From assembly GCF_035917995.1 (NCBI RefSeq), contig NZ_CP109131.1:5022001-5086000 (forward strand): a DNA stretch of 64,000 bases. The letters are read 5' to 3'. Positions within the stretch are counted from its first letter, which is position 1. Each line of letters opens with the position of its first letter. Both the position numbers and the translations under genes were made by a program. A model generated the notes under the pieces. It saw only the letters and a list, made by a program, of their open reading frames with translations. It ran no database searches and was not told the origin of the DNA. This document shows positions 25,560 through 33,486 of the stretch, piece after piece. Origin of the DNA: Streptosporangium sp. NBC_01755 (GTDB taxonomy: Bacteria > Actinomycetota > Actinomycetes > Streptosporangiales > Streptosporangiaceae).

Positions 25560-27667
25560 TTGCCGGCGGAGTTGAGCGCGGCGACCGGGACCTCGGTGCC
25601 GGTGGCCGCGGCATGGGCCTCGCTCAGCAGGCCGCGGAGCCTGTCGGCGTCGGGACCGCCATCCTTGATCAGTTTCACCAGCAGCGCGGACAGCGAGAGG
25701 TTCCGCACGTCGGCGGTGTCGATCGAGCCGAGGACCCTGCCCAGGTCGGCGGGGATGCTCGCCGAGCCGTTCAGGTACGGCCCGGCCAGGCTCTGGGCGA
25801 CGTCGGAGTGCTCCAGGAAGCCGTCCACGGCCTTGCCCATGGTGATCGAGCTCATCAGCTTGTCGAAGAACACGGTGTCGCCGCCGACGATGTCGATGTT
25901 GGCCTTGGACAGGCCGGCCGACACCACGGAGGCCTGCGCCTCGGCGATCTTGAGCTGCACGTTCACCCCGGCGAGGCGGATCTCCTTCTCGGCCTCCAGC
26001 CGCAGGCGGTACTCCTCGTGGGCGCGGGTCGCGTCGGTGAGCGCGGCCATCGCCGCGGCCTTCTCGGTGAGACCCTCGGCCTCGGCCTTGAGCTTCTCAC
26101 CGACCGTCGCGGCGGCGGCCAGTGCCATGGCCTGCTCGCCCTCGGCCTCCGCCTTCAGCTTTTCGCGTACCGCGGTGGCCACGGCGTGCGCCTTGGCCTG
26201 ATCGCCCTCGGCGACGGCCAGCGCCTTCTCCCGCTCGACGGCGGCCTCGGCGCGGCCGACCTTCTCGATCGCCGCGGCGTCCCGCTCGCGCACCTGCACC
26301 TCGGCCAGGCCGACGGCGGCCATCTCGGCCTGGACGCCCTCGGCGAGGCGGATCTTGGCGCGGGCGTCGAGCTCGGCGGCCTGCTGCCGGGACTCGGCCA
26401 GCACCAGCGCCTCGCGCGCCTTGTGCTTGGACGCGGCCTCGGAGGCCTCGGCCGCCTTGATGTCCTTGACCAGGCTCTCCTGCGCCTCGGCCTCGGCCTG
26501 GATGATCACGGCCTGGCGGGTCCGCTCGGCCTCCTCGACCACCCGCAGGCGCTTGATGCTCTCCTCCTGCTCGGCGACCGTCTTCTCCACCACGATCCGC
26601 TCGCGGATCACCTCGGCGATGGAGCGCTTCTCGCCCTCCAGCTCCTTGTCCTTGGAGATGCGCGACAGCTCGGTCTCGCGCTCGCGGGCGATGACCTCCA
26701 GCAGGCGGTCCTTCTCGATCCGCTCGGTCTCGATGGCAAGGACCCGCTCACGGTTCTTCGCCGCCACCGCGATCTCGCGGGCCTGGTTCTCCTGCTGGAC
26801 GCCGAGCTGCTCGTCGGTACGGAGATTCGCGGCGTGTGCCTTGAGCCGCTCCTCGGCCTGGACCTTGGCGGTCTCCGCCTCCTCGCGGGCGCGCATGGTC
26901 TCCACCTCGCGCTTCTGCTTGATCTCCGCGTCGGCCTGGCGGCGCTCCAGCTCCAGGATGGCCTCCCGCGCGTCCACGTTCTGGCGGGTGATCTCCTTCT
27001 CCTCGCGCCGCTGGAACTCGTTGGTCCGTACGTGCTCGATGGCGGTCAGCTCGGTGATCTTCCTGATGCCCTGCGCGTCGAGGATGTTGTTCCTGTCCAG
27101 GGACATCAGCGAGGTCTGCTCCAGGTAGTCGATGGCCGCGTCCTCAAGGCTGTAGCCGTTGAGGTCGGTGCCGATGACCTGGATGATCTCGTCGCGGAAC
27201 CGGTCACGCTGGGTGTAGAGGTCCACGAAGTCGAGCTGCTTGCCGACCGTCTTGAGCGCCTCGGAGAACTTGGCGTTGAACAGCTCCTGCAGCGTCTCCT
27301 GGTCGCTCGCCCGCGCGGTGCCGATGGCCTGGGCGACCTTCACCACGTCCTCGACGGTCTTGTTGACCCGGACGAAGAAGGTGATGCGGATGTCGGCACG
27401 GATGTTGTCGCGGCAGATCAGACCCTCACGGCCGGTCCGGGCGATCTCGATGGTCTTCACCGAGATGTCCATCAGCTCCGACTTGTGGAAGATGGGCAGC
27501 ACGATGGCCCCGGTGAAGGTGACGTCCACCTTGTTGATCTTCGAGACGATCAGGGCCTTGCCTTGCTCGACCTTGTTGAACAGGCGGCTGATCATGATGA
27601 GCAGGCCGACGACGACGAGGAGGACGACGGCGAGGAAGATGCCGAGTCCGGTGGAGATGACGTCCAA
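25556..27667 (-). CDS. Flotillin-like SPFH/Band 7 membrane protein (YqiK type)
   Basis: 703 residues. One N-terminal transmembrane helix (~5-28, GIFLAVVLLVVVGLLIM) is followed by the SPFH domain (~30-200, with VEQGKALIVSKIN and DLNGYSLEDAAIDYLEQTS). A very long Ala/Glu/Arg/Lys-rich coiled coil spans ~200-560, with repeated KLKAEAEGE/EKALAVAEGDQ units, then a C-terminal domain (DIVGGDTVFFDKLMSSITMG). Flotillins scaffold ordered membrane regions and oligomerise. The start is TTG at 27667 with GAGG eight bases upstream. It lies 13 bp after the OB-fold protein and overlaps the giant ATPase start by four bases, so all three are one operon. Confidence 0.92.
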   Translation of the reverse strand: MDVISTGLGIFLAVVLLVVVGLLIMISRLFNKVEQGKALIVSKINKVDVTFTGAIVLPIFHKSELMDISVKTIEIARTGREGLICRDNIRADIRITFFVRVNKTVEDVVKVAQAIGTARASDQETLQELFNAKFSEALKTVGKQLDFVDLYTQRDRFRDEIIQVIGTDLNGYSLEDAAIDYLEQTSLMSLDRNNILDAQGIRKITELTAIEHVRTNEFQRREEKEITRQNVDAREAILELERRQADAEIKQKREVETMRAREEAETAKVQAEERLKAHAANLRTDEQLGVQQENQAREIAVAAKNRERVLAIETERIEKDRLLEVIARERETELSRISKDKELEGEKRSIAEVIRERIVVEKTVAEQEESIKRLRVVEEAERTRQAVIIQAEAEAQESLVKDIKAAEASEAASKHKAREALVLAESRQQAAELDARAKIRLAEGVQAEMAAVGLAEVQVRERDAAAIEKVGRAEAAVEREKALAVAEGDQAKAHAVATAVREKLKAEAEGEQAMALAAAATVGEKLKAEAEGLTEKAAAMAALTDATRAHEEYRLRLEAEKEIRLAGVNVQLKIAEAQASVVSAGLSKANIDIVGGDTVFFDKLMSSITMGKAVDGFLEHSDVAQSLAGPYLNGSASIPADLGRVLGSIDTADVRNLSLSALLVKLIKDGGPDADRLRGLLSEAHAAATGTEVPVAALNSAGK

Positions 27668-27680
27668 AATGGTCCCTCGG

Positions 27681-28292
27681 TTAAATAGGACGATCAGGGT
27701 CGAGTTCCGCGGCGTACGGCATCACCCAGAAGAACTCGCCCGGGGAGTCATAGGCGAATATCAGGGCGGTGCTTCCGGCGGCGAAGGCGTCGTCGCCGGT
27801 CTGACGCACTTGAACGAGCGCGGAGGAGCCGTCCGGGGCGGTGACCTCGGCCTGGCCGAAATCAGTGCCGACCCGGCTCGTGCGGATGACGCACGCACGG
27901 CCCACGAAGTCGGCGCGGGAGGGGACGCGCTCCTTCGGGATGAGACGTCGCAGTGGCAGCACGATGAGGCGCGTGCATGCCCAGGCGCAGATCAGCGCCG
28001 CGATCAGTACCGCCACCAGGGCGGGGGTGCCGGTGAACAGCGCGCCGCCCACGAGGCTCGCGAACCAGGCGACGACGACCAGCAGCGAGACGACCAGTGC
28101 GGCCGGGACCCCGCCGAGTCCCAGACCGCTCAGGAGGCCGGTGGCTCCCGCGGTTTCGGAGCCGTCACCGGCGTCGCCGTCGAAACCGAACAGACCGAAC
28201 ACGACGAGCACCCAGTACGCGATGATCACCAGGAGCAGGAACGTGAACAGGACGGTCGGAAAAGACAGCGCGGCATCGACGAACTGGCCCAT
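27681..28292 (-). CDS. OB-fold (NfeD/YqiJ-like) inner-membrane protein
   Basis: 203 residues from ATG at 28292. Transmembrane helices at ~12-33 (VLFTFLLLVIIAYWVLVVFG), ~58-80 and ~85-108 precede a soluble C-terminal beta domain (ADFVGRACVIRTSRVGTDFG, AEVTAPDGSSALVQVRQ), as in the YqiJ/DUF1449 and NfeD proteins that accompany flotillins. It is the first gene of the flotillin-ATPase operon, with 13 bp to the next gene. The ribosome binding site (AGGGGGA) is rather far from the ATG. NfeD-type OB domains are thought to pair physically with SPFH partners. Confidence 0.82.
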   Translation of the reverse strand: MGQFVDAALSFPTVLFTFLLLVIIAYWVLVVFGLFGFDGDAGDGSETAGATGLLSGLGLGGVPAALVVSLLVVVAWFASLVGGALFTGTPALVAVLIAALICAWACTRLIVLPLRRLIPKERVPSRADFVGRACVIRTSRVGTDFGQAEVTAPDGSSALVQVRQTGDDAFAAGSTALIFAYDSPGEFFWVMPYAAELDPDRPI

Positions 28293-28580
28293 CGGCGTGT
28301 GAGGTCCCCCTGCTGGCGTACCGGATCGCGCTCCCCCGAGCGCGCGTAAGCGACTATATACAGGTAAAGATTGGTTAAAGGGAATAGTTCCCAAATTGGA
28401 GAAATATTCGTATTAAACTCTCTACCTGCGGGTTCTCCGGGGGCCGATGCGCGGGCGGGGTGGGAATCGTCCGAGGGCACGAGGGAGCCGGGGAGCGGAG
28501 GCGGGCCTCGCTGCCGTGGCCTGCCCGCACGAGCGGTGATCGGCCACGAGCGGACGGCCCGCACCGGGCTCTGTGCGCGC
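28293..28580 (-). promoter_or_regulatory. A/T-rich promoter region of the flotillin operon
   Basis: Bases 28350-28430 are strikingly A/T-rich for this genome. On the minus strand TATATAG (about 28350) could serve as a -10 for the OB-fold gene. A 13-bp dyad GGGAATAGTTCCC (28380-28392) lies upstream of it and could bind a regulator. The rest is ordinary spacer down to the stop codon of the phosphatase gene at 28581. Confidence 0.45.
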
Positions 28581-29342
28581 CTATGAGGGGACGGCCGAGC
28601 CGACCACCACCGGGTTGTCGGTGATCTCCCCTTCGACCACGTCGGCGACCACGCAGGTGATGTTGTCAGGCCCTCCGGCCTCGCAGGCGAGCGCGATCAG
28701 CTGCCGGGTGACCTCCTGAAGGTCGTCGACCTCGGCGAGCACCTGGCGGAGCCGCTCGGCCTCGACCACCCCCGACAACCCGTCGGAGCAGAGCAGGTAG
28801 CGGTCGCCGACCTCGGCGTCCCGTAGGGAGAGGTCGAGTTCGAGGTTCTCGTTGCCGTCGAGGACCTGAAGCAGGATCGACCGGTGCGGGTGGCGGGCGG
28901 CCTCCTCGGCGGTGATCCGGCCGTCGTCCATCAGCGTCTGGACCAGGGTGTGGTCGTAGGTGATCTGATAGAGGTCGCCGTTGCGGAGCAGGTAGGCGCG
29001 AGAGTCGCCGATGTGGGCGAGGGCGACGCGCGAGCCGTTCCAGAGCATCAGGGTCAGGGTGGTCCCCATACCGGTGAGCGACGGGTCTTCGGCGACCAGC
29101 TCGCGCAGGCGCTGGTTGGCCTTGCGGACCCCGGCCTCGGCGGCGGAGGCGAGGTCGCCCGGGCATTCCTGGTCCAGGGACGCCACGATGGCGATGGCCG
29201 CCGAGCTGGCGACCTCCCCGCCCACGTGACCGCCCATTCCGTCGGCGACGGCGAGAAGCCGGGCGCCGGCGTAGGCGGCGTCCTCGTTGCCTTGCCGGAT
29301 CCGGCCGACATCGGACCCTGCAGCATAGCGCAGCGTGATCAT
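28581..29342 (-). CDS. PP2C-family Ser/Thr protein phosphatase (paralogue)
   Basis: 253 residues from ATG at 29342, where homology begins (LRYAAGSDVGRIRQGNEDAAY). All PP2C motifs are present: ADGMGGHVGGEVAS, GTTLTLML, HIGDSRAYLLRNG, CSDGLSGVV, GGPDNITCVVADV. It is clearly paralogous along its whole length to the phosphatase at 17038-17841, including the shared QIT.DHTLVQ and DELDLSLR-like segments. It lies upstream of, and on the same strand as, the flotillin-ATPase operon but is separated by 288 bp that contain a promoter, so co-transcription is uncertain. Confidence 0.93.
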   Translation of the reverse strand: MITLRYAAGSDVGRIRQGNEDAAYAGARLLAVADGMGGHVGGEVASSAAIAIVASLDQECPGDLASAAEAGVRKANQRLRELVAEDPSLTGMGTTLTLMLWNGSRVALAHIGDSRAYLLRNGDLYQITYDHTLVQTLMDDGRITAEEAARHPHRSILLQVLDGNENLELDLSLRDAEVGDRYLLCSDGLSGVVEAERLRQVLAEVDDLQEVTRQLIALACEAGGPDNITCVVADVVEGEITDNPVVVGSAVPS

Positions 29343-29483
29343 CTGCACATCACTAGATCGTCGAGTTGCACGAGCTGAGCCGCTTTCGGACAGTTGGGAT
29401 GGGCCTAGGGCGAACCGAGATGTTCCACGATCCACTTAACACCATGGTGGCGCAAGCGGCCTGGGGAAGTGTTGCCACATCTG

Positions 29484-29509
29484 TTGACAGCGGTGGTGGC
29501 GCGTAAGCT
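29484..29509 (+). promoter_or_regulatory. Possible promoter of prfC
   Basis: A consensus -35 TTGACA (29484-29489) with TAAGCT (29504-29509) as a poor -10 at 14-bp spacing. It lies ~85 bp upstream of the prfC start in the spacer shared with the divergent phosphatase gene. The short spacing makes it doubtful. Confidence 0.25.
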
Positions 29510-29593
29510 GTTTCAGTGGCCACTCAGCGCCTCCTCAGTGCCTCCGCACTGTGCCCGTAGTCCCCCACTTTACGCACCGCTAGGAGATCAGGA

Positions 29594-31177
29594 ATGACCG
29601 CGATCATGCAGGAGGCGGCACGTCGCCGCACGTTCGCGGTGATCAGCCACCCCGACGCGGGCAAGTCGACCATGACCGAGGCGCTGGCGCTGCACGCCTC
29701 CGCGATCAGCCAGGCGGGCGCGGTGCACGGCAAGTCCGGGCGGCGCGGGGTGACCTCCGACTGGATGGAGATGGAGAAGGCCAGGGGCATCTCCATCACC
29801 TCCGCCGCGCTCAGGTTCGAATACCGCGGCCACATGTTCAACCTGGTCGACACCCCGGGTCACGCGGACTTCTCCGAGGACACCTACCGGGTGCTGGCCG
29901 CCGTCGACTGCGCGGTCATGCTGCTCGACGCGGCCAAGGGCATGGAGCCGCAGACGCTGAAGTTGTTCGAGGTCTGCCGGCACCGCCGCATCCCCGTCAT
30001 CACGTTCGTCAACAAGTGGGACCGGCCGGGCCGCGAGGCCCTGGAACTGCTGGACGAGATCGAGGAGAAGACCGGCCTGAAGCCCACGCCGATCACCTGG
30101 CCGATCGGCACCGGCGGCTTCTTCCACGGGGTGGCCGACCGCGCCGCCGACCGGATCGTCCGCTACACCCGCACCCCCGGCGGTGCCACCAAGGCCATCG
30201 AGACCGACCTGAACGCCGAGCAGGCCCTGACCGAGCTGGGCGGCGACTGGGAGCGGGCCAAGGACGAGATCGACCTGCTCTCCGCGATCGGCGCCGACCA
30301 CGACCAGAAGACCTTCGAGGCGCACGAGTCCACCCCGGTGCTGTTCGGGGCCGCGCTGTCCAACTTCGGCGTCGGCCGGCTGCTGGACGCCATGGTCGAC
30401 ATCGCCCCCGCCCCCGCGCCCCGCCCGGACGTCGACGACGACCCGCGCCCGCTGGAGGAGCCGTTCTCCGGCCTGGTCTTCAAGGTGCAGGCCAACATGG
30501 ACCCCTCGCACCGCGACCGGATCGCCTTCGTCCGGGTCTGCTCCGGCAGGTTCGAGCGCGGCATGGTGCTCGTCCACGCGGCCACCGCCCGCCCGTTCGC
30601 CACCAAGTACGCCCAGTCGGTCTTCGGCCAGGAACGCGCCACGATCGACGAGGCCTACCCCGGCGACGTGGTCGGACTGGTGAACGCCAGCGCCCTGCGT
30701 CCCGGCGACACGCTGTACGACGGCTCGCCCGTCGAGTTCCCGAAGATCCCGAGCTTCGCCCCCGAGCACTTCTCCACGGCCAGGGTCCGCGACTCCAGCC
30801 GTTCCAAGCAGTTCCGCAAGGGCATCGAGCAGCTCGACGCCGAGGGCGTGGTCCAGGTGCTTCGCTCCGACGTCAGAGGCGACCAGTCGCCGGTGCTCGC
30901 CGCGGTGGGCCCGATGCAGTTCGACGTGGTCAAGCACCGGATGGCCACCGAGTTCAACACCGAGATCCTGATGGACCGGCTCGACTTCGGCATCGCCAGG
31001 CTCACCGACGCCGAGTCGGCGCCGATCCTGGCCCGCCAGCGTGGGGTGGAGGTCTTCGCCCGCTCGCTGGACAGGGCCCTGCTGGCGCTGTTCACCGACG
31101 AGTGGCGGATGCGCGGCGTCATGCGCGACCACCCTGACCTGGTGCTGAACGCCCTGCTTGCCGACACCCGCGGCTGA
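29594..31177 (+). CDS. prfC: Peptide chain release factor 3
   Basis: 527 residues, full length for RF3, the GTPase that recycles RF1/RF2 from the ribosome after termination. G-domain motifs: G1 SHPDAGKST, the G2 region around KARGISIT, G3 DTPGHADF, G4 NKWD. The RF3-specific FVNKWDRPGREALELLDEIE and C-terminal QFDVVKHRMATEFN are present. ATG at 29594 has AGGAG eight bases upstream. It is monocistronic, followed by a hairpin at 31185-31216. Confidence 0.97.
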   Translation: MTAIMQEAARRRTFAVISHPDAGKSTMTEALALHASAISQAGAVHGKSGRRGVTSDWMEMEKARGISITSAALRFEYRGHMFNLVDTPGHADFSEDTYRVLAAVDCAVMLLDAAKGMEPQTLKLFEVCRHRRIPVITFVNKWDRPGREALELLDEIEEKTGLKPTPITWPIGTGGFFHGVADRAADRIVRYTRTPGGATKAIETDLNAEQALTELGGDWERAKDEIDLLSAIGADHDQKTFEAHESTPVLFGAALSNFGVGRLLDAMVDIAPAPAPRPDVDDDPRPLEEPFSGLVFKVQANMDPSHRDRIAFVRVCSGRFERGMVLVHAATARPFATKYAQSVFGQERATIDEAYPGDVVGLVNASALRPGDTLYDGSPVEFPKIPSFAPEHFSTARVRDSSRSKQFRKGIEQLDAEGVVQVLRSDVRGDQSPVLAAVGPMQFDVVKHRMATEFNTEILMDRLDFGIARLTDAESAPILARQRGVEVFARSLDRALLALFTDEWRMRGVMRDHPDLVLNALLADTRG

Positions 31178-31184
31178 CCGGCTC

Positions 31185-31216
31185 GGGTACGGCCCTTTTC
31201 CCTGAGAGCCGTACCC
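31185..31216 (+). terminator. Terminator of prfC
   Basis: GGGTACGGC (31185-31193) pairs with GCCGTACCC (31208-31216); further pairs extend outward with one mismatch. The loop is CCTTTTCCCTGAGA. It starts seven bases after the prfC stop codon. Confidence 0.7.
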
Positions 31217-31265
31217 GGGTTGTTCGCCGTGCCCGCTGTGCGGGTTGTTCGCCGTGCCCGCTGCG
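31216..31265. repeat. 25-bp tandem repeat
   Basis: CGGGTTGTTCGCCGTGCCCG plus five bases occurs at 31216-31240 and again at 31241-31265, differing only near the end. It lies at the outer edge of the long inverted repeat arm that follows. Confidence 0.9.
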
Positions 31266-31545
31266 GTGGGCGGGTGTTCCGGCCGGCCGTCTCAGTTACC
31301 GTCTGGTGATTTCGGCCTCCGGCCTGCTCGGGCGCGGGTGGTTGCGGGCTCTTTTTACGCCGGCCGGAACACCCGCCCACCTCCGCTGCACGTGCTCTGG
31401 CCGTAGGGCGTGCAGGCCGTAGCCGCTCGCTTTCCGGCCGCCTGGGTACGCGCCGTCGCTGAAGCGTCCCTTGAGGAGCCGATCAGGGCCGATCACCGTA
31501 GCTGAAGCGCGCCTGCATGACCCAGTCCAGGGCCGGGCGCCGTAA
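31239..31545 (+). repeat. Left arm of a ~305-bp inverted repeat flanking the SDR/TetR pair
   Basis: This segment is the imperfect reverse complement of 33160-33465, with only scattered mismatches and short indels. It contains an internal perfect 23-bp inverted repeat (31265-31287 with 31359-31381; core GGTGTTCCGGCCGGC) enclosing a 71-base loop, so each arm is itself a large stem-loop. Outer edge near GTTGTTCGCCGTGCCCG; inner edge ...GGGCGCCGTAA. It may be the terminal repeat of a mobile cassette or one of two copies of a MITE-like intergenic element. Confidence 0.9.
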
Positions 31546-31622
31546 CCAGTCCAAGGTTGGGCCGTCGCCGAACGGCTACCGGTAGCCGATTGTGGGGAGG
31601 TCGAGAATCCGGAATGTCTGGA

Positions 31623-32426
31623 TCATTCGGGGGGTGACGATGCCATCGTGTGGAGGGTCTTCTCGAATCTCAGCGCCAGGTCGCGATCCATGGTGAGCTC
31701 GACGGGCCTGCCCTTCCGGTAGGCGGTGAGCGGGCCGGTCGGCGGACGGTCGATGAGGGCGGCGATCGGGGGTACCGCCCTGGCCGCCGGTTGAGCGAAC
31801 ATCGCCGACATCAGCCGGACGAGGCCGCGTACCGGTTGCCGGAAGGGTTTGAACATCCCTGTCGCCACGAACAGCGGGTTGTAGAGCACGTAGCTCGTCC
31901 GCTCGCCGGCGTAGGCCATGCCCAGCAACTCGACGGCCCTGGCGCCCTGCATGGTCGCTCTGAAAGGCCGATACCCCTCGGTCAGTTGCGGATCATTCCA
32001 GTGGATCTTTCCCGCGGGGATGCCCCCGACCCCGCACAGATTGACGATCACAGGTGTTCGCGCCTTTTCCAGTGATTCGCGCAGGCCCTCGGCCATGAGC
32101 CAGCGGTTGATCACGTACAGGGCGAAGGTGTGCTCGAAGCCCTCCGGTGTCTCGATCCTCGTCGGGTTGTACCTGAAGGCCCCGAGCACCAGTGCATCGA
32201 TCACCGGATGCTCGTCACGGAGCTCCCGGATCAGGTCGCGTGTCTGCCTGATGGAACTGAGATCCGCCTGGACGAAGCGGGCCGCGGGTGCCTCCTCCCG
32301 CAGGCGCCGCCCGCCCACCTCGCCGCTGCCCACGGCGATGACCAGGTCGCCCTGCTCGGCGTAGTGCCGGGTGAGGGCCTTGCCGATGCCGTCCGTGCCG
32401 CCGGTGATCACGATCGTCCGCCGCAT
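31623..32426 (-). CDS. SDR-fold protein with degenerate active site
   Basis: 267 residues. The N-terminal Rossmann motif ITGGTDGIGKAL and the VQADLSSIRQT cofactor segment place it in the short-chain dehydrogenase/reductase superfamily. The catalytic tetrad seems lost: the Ser position (usually VNVSS) reads VNLCGVGG, and the usual YxxSK reads MQGARAVELL. It may bind NAD(P)H without classic catalysis, or use different residues. It is divergent from the TetR regulator across 55 bp containing palindromic operators, so it is the probable target of that regulator. The pair sits inside a long inverted repeat. Confidence 0.78.
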   Translation of the reverse strand: MRRTIVITGGTDGIGKALTRHYAEQGDLVIAVGSGEVGGRRLREEAPAARFVQADLSSIRQTRDLIRELRDEHPVIDALVLGAFRYNPTRIETPEGFEHTFALYVINRWLMAEGLRESLEKARTPVIVNLCGVGGIPAGKIHWNDPQLTEGYRPFRATMQGARAVELLGMAYAGERTSYVLYNPLFVATGMFKPFRQPVRGLVRLMSAMFAQPAARAVPPIAALIDRPPTGPLTAYRKGRPVELTMDRDLALRFEKTLHTMASSPPE

Positions 32427-32429
32427 AAG

Positions 32430-32465
32430 TTGAGGCCTTCCTCAAGTTGAGATTCACCTCAACTT
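32430..32465. promoter_or_regulatory. Palindromic operator(s) between SDR and TetR genes
   Basis: AAGTTGAG (32444-32451) and CTCAACTT (32458-32465) are perfect complements around a 6-base spacer; a second dyad TTGAGG/CCTCAA (32430-32435/32440-32445) overlaps the SDR side. The repeated TTGAGG half-sites in a 55-bp divergent spacer are what a TetR autoregulator would bind. Confidence 0.7.
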
Positions 32466-32481
32466 AGCTAGGCTTTCGAGC

Positions 32482-33081
32482 ATGCGCAAGGACGCCCTCC
32501 ACAACCGTGAGCGCCTCCTGCGGGCGGCCAGGAGCCTCTTCGCCGACCGGGGACTCGACGTGCCGCTCGAAGAGATCGCGCGTACGGCGGGGGTGAGCAT
32601 CGGGACGCTGTACAACCGCTTCCCCACGCGTACCGAGCTGGTGGAAGCGGTATTCGAGGACCGGGTGGCGACCGTCGCCGAGCTGGCCGAGCGGTCGCTC
32701 GCGATGGACGACGCCTGGGAGGGATTCGTCGCGTTCATCACCGGCGTGTGCGAGCTACAGGCGGCCGACCTTGGCTACAACGACCTCGCCATACGCGGAG
32801 GAACAGCTGGCACGGACACGGGATACGCGCTGATGCAGCAGATCATCGAGCGCACCCAGGAGTCGGGCACCCTGCGGGACGATGTCACGCTGGCCGACAT
32901 GGCGTTCGTGATCTGGGGGGTCGCGGCGACCGTACGCGCGACGTTCCGCGTCGCTCCCGGAGTCTGGCGGCGGCACCTCGCCCTGACCCTCGACGGCCTA
33001 CGCGCCACCGCTGCCCACCCCCTCCCCGCCCCACCCATGTCCCCCGCCCAGACGCACGCCGCAATGGGCGAATGCCACTGA
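32482..33081 (+). CDS. TetR/AcrR-family transcriptional regulator
   Basis: 199 residues. The N-terminal HTH spans ~8-55 (RLLRAARSLFADRGLDVPLE, then GVSIGTLYNRFPTRTELVEAVF), the TetR_N signature. The C-terminal ligand domain is of the type found in regulators of SDR enzymes (MAFVIWGVAATVRAT...WRRHLALTLDGLR). Divergent from the SDR gene with operators between; the likeliest arrangement is repression of both genes until a ligand binds. ATG at 32482; the ribosome binding site is weak. Confidence 0.92.
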   Translation: MRKDALHNRERLLRAARSLFADRGLDVPLEEIARTAGVSIGTLYNRFPTRTELVEAVFEDRVATVAELAERSLAMDDAWEGFVAFITGVCELQAADLGYNDLAIRGGTAGTDTGYALMQQIIERTQESGTLRDDVTLADMAFVIWGVAATVRATFRVAPGVWRRHLALTLDGLRATAAHPLPAPPMSPAQTHAAMGECH

Positions 33082-33159
33082 AAAGAAAACAGCCCAGGCT
33101 GAGGTTGGAAAACAGCCGAGGAGAGGTAGAGGCAGGGGAGAAAACAGCGGTAGCACGAT

Positions 33160-33465
33160 TTACGGCGCCCGGCCCTGGACTGGGTCATGCGGTCGCGCTT
33201 CAGCTACGGTGACCAGCTCCGGACGATCCTCAAGCGACGCTTCAGCGACGGTGCGTTATCTGGGCGGCCGGAAAGCGAGCGGCTACGGCCTGCACGCCGT
33301 ACGGCCGAAGCACGTGCAGCGGAGGTGGGCGGGTGTTCCGGCCGGCGTAAAAAGAGCCCGCAACCACCCGCGCCCGAGCAGGCCGGAGGCCGAAATCACC
33401 AGACGGTAACTGAGACGGCCGGCCGGAACACCCGCCCACCGCAGCGGGCACAGCGAACAACCGCA
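33160..33465 (-). repeat. Right arm of the ~305-bp inverted repeat flanking the SDR/TetR pair
   Basis: Reverse complement of 31239-31545 with scattered differences, including the same internal 23-bp stem (33324-33346 with 33418-33440). The arms enclose 1.6 kb holding only the SDR and TetR genes. Between the TetR stop and this arm (33082-33159) I see nothing coding. Confidence 0.9.
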
Positions 33466-33486
33466 AACAATCCGCACCCGGAAAAG

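Noticed and set aside
25613..27688. A 691-codon plus-strand frame of Leu/Gly/Asp-rich sequence
   Set aside because: Antisense shadow of the flotillin gene; its repetitive Leu/Gly composition mirrors the Glu/Ala coiled coil on the real strand.
31239..33465. Insertion sequence with terminal inverted repeats
   Set aside because: No transposase or recombinase is encoded between the arms, and I could not find clear target-site duplications at the outer edges; kept only as an inverted-repeat cassette.
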